From NCBI GenBank assembly GCA_011525185.1, contig WTIQ01000113.1, forward strand, positions 1 to 10,809: DNA of 10,809 nt. Reading direction: 5' to 3'. Below are positions 7,051 to 10,809 of the stretch, piece by piece. Positions within the stretch are counted from its first letter, which is position 1. Each line of letters starts with the position of its first letter. A program made the position numbers and the translations under genes. The notes below the pieces were generated by a model that saw nothing but the letters and a program-made list of their open reading frames with translations, made no database searches and was not told the origin of the DNA. The stretch comes from Paracoccaceae bacterium. GTDB lineage: Bacteria > Pseudomonadota > Alphaproteobacteria > Rhodobacterales > Rhodobacteraceae.

Positions 7051-7054
7051 TTTT

Positions 7055-7270
7055 ATGCTCAACAACATCGGTTTGCCTGGCATTTTGCTGATTGCAATTG
7101 TTGTCTTGGTCTTGTTTGGACGTGGTAAGATCAGTTCATTGATGGGTGAAGTGGGTAAGGGGATCACTGCATTTAAAAAAGGTGTGAACGACAGCACTAA
7201 GGAGCTGGAAGAAGAAGCCGCAGCAGAGGCGAAGGACGTCACTCCAGAAAACGAGAAAGACAAGGTCTAA
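7055..7270 (+). CDS. tatA: Sec-independent protein translocase subunit TatA
   Basis: TatA is the small membrane protein that polymerises to form the passage for folded proteins carrying twin-arginine signal peptides. The 71-residue product has a short N-terminal membrane helix (about 5-22). The hinge FGRGKISSLMGEVGKG (about 22-37) follows, where the usual FGxxKLP is FGRGKIS, and then an amphipathic helix with KKGV near 43. The C-terminus is charged and low in complexity, rich in Glu, Ala and Lys. Length is normal for alphaproteobacterial TatA. The start at 7055 is set by the strong ribosome binding site. tatB begins 4 nt after its stop, so the two are co-transcribed and probably co-translated. 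Confidence 0.95.
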   Translation: MLNNIGLPGILLIAIVVLVLFGRGKISSLMGEVGKGITAFKKGVNDSTKELEEEAAAEAKDVTPENEKDKV

Positions 7271-7274
7271 TTGA

Positions 7275-7769
7275 ATGCTAGACCTCGGCTGGACGGAGCT
7301 GCTTGTCATAGGCATTGTCGCTTTGATTGTGATCGGTCCAAAAGATTTACCCGTCTTGTTTCGCAAAGTGGGTCATTTCGTTGGTCGGGCCAAGGGCATG
7401 GCACGAGAATTTTCGCGTGCTATGGATCAGGCGGCGAGTGAAGCTGGTGTGGATGATGTGCAAAAGTCGCTCAAAGCTGCGACCAACCCCCTAAAAACGG
7501 GCATGGATCAAGTGAAAGCTGCGGCATCCACCGAGTTTGAAGCCTATAACCCACTGAAAGACAGCAAGGAGAAATCCGAGCAGCGTGCAGCAGACGCGAA
7601 AAAAATCCAAGAGGCCACGCGCAAACGTGAGGCATCAAAAGCGTCGGCCCAAAAGGACGAGACAGAAGCCAGTGCATCACAGCCGATAGCTGCCTCGTCA
7701 AAAGAAGACGCACAGCCCGCGGCCCAAAGCAGCCCTGTCAAAGATGACACAACGGATGAAAAAGCATGA
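7275..7769 (+). CDS. tatB: Sec-independent protein translocase subunit TatB
   Basis: TatB forms the twin-arginine signal-peptide receptor together with TatC in the inner membrane. The product is 164 residues. It has the conserved N-terminal helix (about 5-21) with Glu8, the hinge GPKDLP (21-26), and the amphipathic helix FRKVGHFVGRAKGMAREF (about 29-46). The long C-terminal part (about 70-164) is hydrophilic, rich in Ala, Lys, Glu, Ser and Gln, and probably disordered, as is usual for TatB. AAGG at 7262-7265 serves as ribosome binding site inside the tatA end. Its stop overlaps the tatC start in an ATGA. It is told apart from TatA by Glu8, the GP hinge, the length and the middle position in the operon. 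Confidence 0.95.
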   Translation: MLDLGWTELLVIGIVALIVIGPKDLPVLFRKVGHFVGRAKGMAREFSRAMDQAASEAGVDDVQKSLKAATNPLKTGMDQVKAAASTEFEAYNPLKDSKEKSEQRAADAKKIQEATRKREASKASAQKDETEASASQPIAASSKEDAQPAAQSSPVKDDTTDEKA

Positions 7770-8689
7770 GCGGTCAAGACGAGATTGACAAAAGCTCTGC
7801 GCCCCTGATCGAACATTTGGCAGAGCTTAGAACCTGTTTAATTCGCGCCGTTATTGCCTTTGTCATCGGTATTGTTTTGGCCTTTGCCGTTGCAGAGCCA
7901 ATTTTACAGTTTCTTCTCGCCCCCATCGAAGAAACTCTGCGAGATTTGGGGGATCCGTCCCCGACCATGCAATACACCTCACCGCAAGAGTATCTTTTTA
8001 CTTTGTTTCGCATTTCAATGGTCTTTGGATTTGCTTTGGCCTTTCCGGTAATCAGTTATCAGCTCTGGCGCTTCGTTGCCCCAGGTCTTTACCGCGCTGA
8101 AAAGAATGCCTTTTTGCCCTTTTTGATCGCCTCTCCTGTGATGTTCTTGCTCGGAGCCTCTTTCGCGCATTTCGTGGTAACACCGCTTGCGATGGCTTTT
8201 TTCCTTGGATTTGTGGACGTGAGTTCCGTCTTTGCGACACTTCTTCAATCTGCCACGGGAGCCGATGCGCTTGGTGTGCCTGAAACAGACAGCGGGATAA
8301 GCATTACCTTTTTTGGAAAAGTAAACGAGTCGCTTGATATAACGCTGAAATTTATCATTGCCTTTGGCCTTTGTTTCCAGTTGCCAGTTCTTTTGACACT
8401 AATGGGAAAGGCTGGGCTTGTGAGTGCGGAGGGGTTGGGCAGCGTGCGCAAATATGCGGTTGTTGGCATTTTGCTCTTAGCCGCCTTGGTGACGCCGCCT
8501 GATGTGATCACCCAGCTCATTTTGTTTACAGTTGTCTACGGTCTATATGAAGTGTCGATTTTCCTTGTCGCGCGCGTGGAGAAAAAGCGTGATGCAAAGC
8601 TGCGTGAGGAGGGCTATTTTGACGATGAAGACGAATTCGACGATGATTTAGATGATGACGACGAAGACCTCGACAAACCCAAAGAGTGA
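7766..8689 (+). CDS. tatC: Sec-independent protein translocase subunit TatC
   Basis: TatC is the six-helix membrane core of the twin-arginine translocase and recognises the RR signal peptide. The 307-residue product starts with the cytoplasmic motif EHLAELR (16-22), then predicted helices at about 24-46, 78-98, 115-137, 190-212, 228-243 and 248-268. The family motif FPVISYQLWRFVAPGLY spans 93-109, with the conserved E112 next to it, and TPPDVITQ is at 243-250. Two features are unusual compared with E. coli TatC (about 258 residues). The loop between helices 3 and 4 (about 150-187) is extended. The tail (about 281-307) is highly acidic, with a long run of Asp and Glu. The start overlaps the tatB stop by 4 nt. 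The tail-coding DNA also contains the start of the next gene. Confidence 0.96.
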   Translation: MSGQDEIDKSSAPLIEHLAELRTCLIRAVIAFVIGIVLAFAVAEPILQFLLAPIEETLRDLGDPSPTMQYTSPQEYLFTLFRISMVFGFALAFPVISYQLWRFVAPGLYRAEKNAFLPFLIASPVMFLLGASFAHFVVTPLAMAFFLGFVDVSSVFATLLQSATGADALGVPETDSGISITFFGKVNESLDITLKFIIAFGLCFQLPVLLTLMGKAGLVSAEGLGSVRKYAVVGILLLAALVTPPDVITQLILFTVVYGLYEVSIFLVARVEKKRDAKLREEGYFDDEDEFDDDLDDDDEDLDKPKE

Positions 8690-9518
8690 TGCACTAGATC
8701 GTATTGCTGAGGCGCTTGAGCGGATGTCGCCAGCACCCCTGAGCACTCCTGCTTTTGAAAGTGCGGATGCCTTTGTCTGGCAGGTTGCCCCTGATGCTCT
8801 TCTACCTGTTTCGAATGTGTCCCGGGTTGAGATGGGTTTACTCGTTGGCATTGATCGCACTAGGGACACACTCTTTCAAAATACGCTTCAATTTGCCCAA
8901 GGGTTCAGCGCCAACAATGCGCTTTTGTGGGGTGCGCGGGGGATGGGAAAGTCCTCTTTGGTCAAGGCGGTCCATGGCGCTTTGGTGGAGCAGGGACATC
9001 CTCTCAAAATCGTGGAATTGCAGCGCGAAGACCTTCCCTCTGTGTCGCGGCTCCTTTCGTATCTGCGTCAATCCTCGCATCGCTTTATTCTGTTCTGCGA
9101 TGATCTGAGCTTTAGTCACGACGATCAGCATTATAAATCACTGAAAGCGGTTCTTGATGGTGGGATAGAGGGGCGGCCTGACAATGTTTTGTTTTACGCA
9201 ACCTCCAACCGTCGCCACCTTATGCCCCGTGATATGATCCAAAACGAACGTTCGAGCGGGATTAACCCTTCCGAAGCCGTAGAGGAAAAGGTGTCTCTCT
9301 CCGATCGCTTCGGACTGTGGCTTGGGTTTCATCCGTGTTCGCAGGATGAGTACCTTGACATGATCCGCGGCTATTGTGCGGCCTATGGTCTTACTCTTGA
9401 CGACGCGGAGCTACGCGCGCAGGCGATCGAATGGCAAGCCACGCGCGGCGGGCGCTCAGGGCGCGTGGCGTGGCAGTTTTTCACCGATCTCGCGGGCCGC
9501 TCTGGCCTTAAACTCTAA
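8652..9518 (+). CDS. DUF815 family AAA+ ATPase, co-encoded with tat genes
   Basis: This is a 288-residue AAA+ family ATP-binding protein with DUF815 (PF05673) features. Walker A is GARGMGKSS (94-102) and Walker B is FILFCDDLSF (145-154). A sensor-like stretch YATSNRRHLMPR is at 182-193, in the typical context KAVLDGGIEGRPDNV. The conserved SDRFGLWLGF lies at 217-226 and a possible sensor-2 region RSGRVAWQF at 268-276. Length fits the family. The cellular role of DUF815 proteins is not established. The start at 8652 (or the adjacent ATG at 8655) lies inside the acidic tail of tatC, giving a 38-nt overlap in another frame. The next Met (8724) would still leave the ATPase core intact, and no clear ribosome binding site separates the options. 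The tight arrangement suggests co-expression with tatABC, but a functional link is inference. Confidence 0.88.
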   Translation: MMTTKTSTNPKSDALDRIAEALERMSPAPLSTPAFESADAFVWQVAPDALLPVSNVSRVEMGLLVGIDRTRDTLFQNTLQFAQGFSANNALLWGARGMGKSSLVKAVHGALVEQGHPLKIVELQREDLPSVSRLLSYLRQSSHRFILFCDDLSFSHDDQHYKSLKAVLDGGIEGRPDNVLFYATSNRRHLMPRDMIQNERSSGINPSEAVEEKVSLSDRFGLWLGFHPCSQDEYLDMIRGYCAAYGLTLDDAELRAQAIEWQATRGGRSGRVAWQFFTDLAGRSGLKL

Positions 9519-9530
9519 GTGTCCTAAACA

Positions 9531-10190
9531 ATGCTCGCCCAACGATTAAGTGCTGAATTTATGGGGACGCTTTTGCTGGTCGCAACGGTCGTCGGGTCGG
9601 GCATCATGGGGGATGCGCTCAGCGATGACACAGCCGTGTCCCTTTTGGGCAATACCTTGCCAACAGGGGCGATCCTTTTTGTTATTATCACGCTCTTTGC
9701 ACCCATTTCTGGGGCACATTTCAATCCTGTTGTCACTGGCGTCTTTTGGCTGAGAGGCGAACTCTCTGCCCGTGACGCACTCCTCTATATTCCTGTCCAA
9801 ATCGGTGGCGGTATTGCGGGGAGTTTCATCGCGCATATCATGTTTGACCTGCCTCTTATCCGGCTCTCAGAGACCGTGAGGAGCGGAACAGGCCAATATT
9901 TTTCCGAAAGTGTTGCGAGTTTTGGCCTTCTGTTGACGATCCTCATGGGGCTGCGTTCGGCCCCGCAGCAGATTCCAATTCTGGTTGGTCTTTATATAAC
10001 GGCGGCCTATTGGTTTACGTCCTCAACCAGCTTTGCCAACCCCGCGGTCACAATCGCGCGCAGCCTCAGCGATACATTTGCAGGCATTCGCCCCTCTGAT
10101 GTGCCGATGTTCATCCTATGCCAAATCCTTGGCGCTCTCGGGGCCGCCTTTTTTGTGCGTTATGTGATCCGGGATCAAGCGCCCTCCTAG
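9531..10190 (+). CDS. Aquaporin (MIP) family channel with NPV/NPA motifs, possibly AqpS-like
   Basis: This 219-residue membrane channel belongs to the major intrinsic protein family. Six membrane helices and two half-helix loops are visible. The first pore motif reads GAHFNPVVT (61-69), with NPV instead of NPA. The second reads SFANPAVTIAR (167-177). In most MIPs an arginine directly follows the second NPA and forms the narrow selectivity filter; here that position is Val173 and the nearest Arg is R177. That argues against a strict water channel and for a neutral-solute channel. From memory, similar NPAVTIAR proteins in alphaproteobacteria include the AqpS-type arsenite channels, but no arsenic gene is visible here. 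The start at 9531 is 12 nt after the ATPase stop and fits the family N-terminus (AEFMGTLLL); no good Shine-Dalgarno sequence is present. Confidence 0.9.
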   Translation: MLAQRLSAEFMGTLLLVATVVGSGIMGDALSDDTAVSLLGNTLPTGAILFVIITLFAPISGAHFNPVVTGVFWLRGELSARDALLYIPVQIGGGIAGSFIAHIMFDLPLIRLSETVRSGTGQYFSESVASFGLLLTILMGLRSAPQQIPILVGLYITAAYWFTSSTSFANPAVTIARSLSDTFAGIRPSDVPMFILCQILGALGAAFFVRYVIRDQAPS

Positions 10191-10262
10191 AGCCTGTTTC
10201 GCTAAAACCTGCACCATGTGCCCGCCGCAGGCCTCATGTCTTAGGCGGGGCGGGCGGACACG

Positions 10263-10296
10263 TGCTGAAATGCTTTGTATTTCAAAGACCTCAGCA
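10263..10296. other. Nested two-stem hairpin
   Basis: An outer 6-bp stem pairs TGCTGA (10263-10268) with TCAGCA (10291-10296). An inner 5-bp stem pairs CTTTG (10273-10277) with CAAAG (10283-10287) around a TATTT loop. The two stems are joined by an internal loop of 4 and 3 nt. No T-run follows, so it is not a standard terminator on the plus strand. Confidence 0.45.
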
Positions 10297-10417
10297 TAAC
10301 ATTGTTCACATTTAGAAATGAGGCCCGCGTCTGCCTGGGTAGGCGCGCGTGTGCGATGACGAACCCTTTGAGAATTCCCCGCAAGACCCCTATATTTCAA
10401 TAAGTTGAGAAAGAGAT

Positions 10418-10446
10418 CGCGCCTGCCGGGGTGGCAGGCAGGCGCG
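10418..10446. terminator. Perfect 10-bp GC-rich hairpin, terminator candidate for the minus-strand TPR gene
   Basis: The arms CGCGCCTGCC (10418-10427) and GGCAGGCGCG (10437-10446) are perfectly complementary around a 9-nt loop. On the minus strand the hairpin is followed by pyrimidine-rich ATCTCTTTCTC, a weak U-tract, about 190 nt past the TPR gene stop. On the plus strand no T-run follows. The hairpin is certain; its use as a terminator is inferred. Confidence 0.4.
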
Positions 10447-10636
10447 GGCCAGTGGTGCCGATAGGTGCGGTGTTTTGGCTATTTTCTAATATGCAGAGGT
10501 CTTTTTCAGAGCGATAGGGCGCTTCCAGCATTTCCTTTCCAATAATTTGGGTAAAGCAAAATTGCATCGCCAATTATGTCCACATCTTTTGGAACCAGTG
10601 CATCTTTCCCGATTGCGGGGACACACGGGAGCGCCC

Positions 10637-10809
10637 CTAGTCGTCTAAACCATCAAGCGACTCCTGAACCTTTTCAACCATATGCGGCATCCCGATCTCT
10701 GCATAAAGATCCCGCGCTTGCACCCAAAACGCCCGCGCCGCAGCTAAATCACCACGGGTATCTGCCAGAATGCCAAGGTTGGTATAATTTTTCGCCATCC
10801 CCTCTTTGC
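10637..10809 (-). CDS. TPR-repeat protein, C-terminal end only
   Basis: Only the last 56 codons before a TAG at 10637-10639 are inside the window; the frame is open at the right edge, with two bases of a split codon there. The visible part contains one full tetratricopeptide repeat: KNYTNLGILADTRGDLAAA followed by RAFWVQARDLYAEIG. The spacing of Tyr/Leu/Gly, the short turn RGDLAAA and the closing helix are those of the TPR_10/TPR_12 type. It ends with a capping helix (MVEKVQESLDGLDD). Such repeats mediate protein-protein contacts and usually occur in long arrays, so most of the protein lies outside. N-terminal domains, and so the function, cannot be judged. It converges with the aquaporin gene. 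Confidence 0.8.
   Translation of the reverse strand, partial: KEGMAKNYTNLGILADTRGDLAAARAFWVQARDLYAEIGMPHMVEKVQESLDGLDD

Larger units (their letters stand above)
6390..7054. other. Divergent intergenic region between the proX operon and the tat operon
   Basis: This 665-bp stretch separates two divergently transcribed operons and holds no convincing gene. It contains the proX ribosome binding site and inverted repeat, an AT-rich tract around 6580-6605, a direct repeat at 6660-6738, a possible tat promoter near 6791-6819, a parS-like palindrome at 6862-6877, a small hairpin candidate with 5-bp arms (7010-7014 and 7025-7029), and the tatA ribosome binding site. Short frames in it, such as 6461-6652 and 6846-6905, lack ribosome binding sites and recognisable products. 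No tRNA or known riboswitch fold was seen. Confidence 0.7.
10191..10636. other. Convergent intergenic region with several hairpins
   Basis: This 446-bp stretch lies between the aquaporin gene and the converging TPR gene and holds no supportable gene. It contains GC-rich inverted repeats (10220-10226 with 10249-10255), a nested stem-loop (10263-10296), a small GCCT/AGGC hairpin (10333-10344), and a perfect 10-bp hairpin (10418-10446). Transcription termination for both genes is the simplest explanation. A small structured RNA is possible but unproven. Confidence 0.6.

Noticed and set aside
6892..7263. Minus-strand frame of 123 codons opposite tatA
   Set aside because: Its Ser-rich start is the mirror of the Glu/Ala-rich tatA tail; it has no ribosome binding site and no recognisable product, and tatA is a clear gene.
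10116..10400. Minus-strand frame of 94 codons overlapping the aquaporin end
   Set aside because: No family resemblance, no ribosome binding site, and it covers the hairpin-rich region; random open frame in GC-rich DNA is likelier.
10401..10636. Short minus-strand frames after the TPR stop, including one reading VDIIGDAILLYPNYWKGN
   Set aside because: The stretch looks protein-like but is only about 25-36 codons, lacks a good start and ribosome binding site, and does not rejoin the TPR frame by a single shift with recognisable repeat sequence.
1..10809. CRISPR arrays, insertion sequences, prophage genes, toxin-antitoxin pairs, tRNA genes
   Set aside because: Looked for by eye on both strands; no regularly spaced repeats, transposase motifs, terminal inverted repeats or tRNA-like folds were seen.

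Overview
The window looks like chromosomal DNA from an alphaproteobacterium, most likely a marine Rhodobacterales (Roseobacter-type) organism. The base for this is the tatA-tatB-tatC operon with a very acidic TatC tail followed by a DUF815 ATPase, the fused two-domain betaine permease, the CoxM/CoxS-type molybdenum hydroxylase subunits, and moderate GC content. This is an inference from protein style, not a database match. No insertion sequence, phage gene, CRISPR array, tRNA or rRNA was seen.

Left block, minus strand (1-6389), read right to left. A proXVW-type osmoprotectant ABC importer comes first: periplasmic binding protein (TTG start), ATPase, and a 683-residue permease made of two fused permease domains. 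A DMT/EamA transporter follows, starting 2 nt after the permease stop. The ATPase-permease and permease-DMT junctions both have 2-nt gaps, so these four genes probably form one operon. After 113 bp come two subunits of a molybdenum hydroxylase, the FAD subunit and then the [2Fe-2S] subunit, overlapping by 4 nt. The [2Fe-2S] gene runs off the left edge, and the catalytic molybdopterin subunit is not visible.

Middle (6390-7054): a 665-bp divergent intergenic region. It holds the regulatory DNA for both operons, a 16-nt direct repeat, an inverted repeat next to the proX ribosome binding site, and a 14/16 match to the ParB-binding parS palindrome.

Right block, plus strand (7055-10190): tatA, tatB and tatC of the twin-arginine protein export system, then a DUF815 AAA+ ATPase whose start lies inside the end of tatC, then an aquaporin-family channel with unusual pore motifs. 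A 446-bp convergent intergenic region with several hairpins follows. Last is the C-terminal end of a TPR-repeat protein on the minus strand, running off the right edge.

I do not see a convincing undescribed multi-gene system. The points most worth a second look are the degenerate parS-like site, the DUF815 ATPase translationally merged with tatC, the aquaporin lacking the usual selectivity-filter arginine, and the structured convergent intergenic region.
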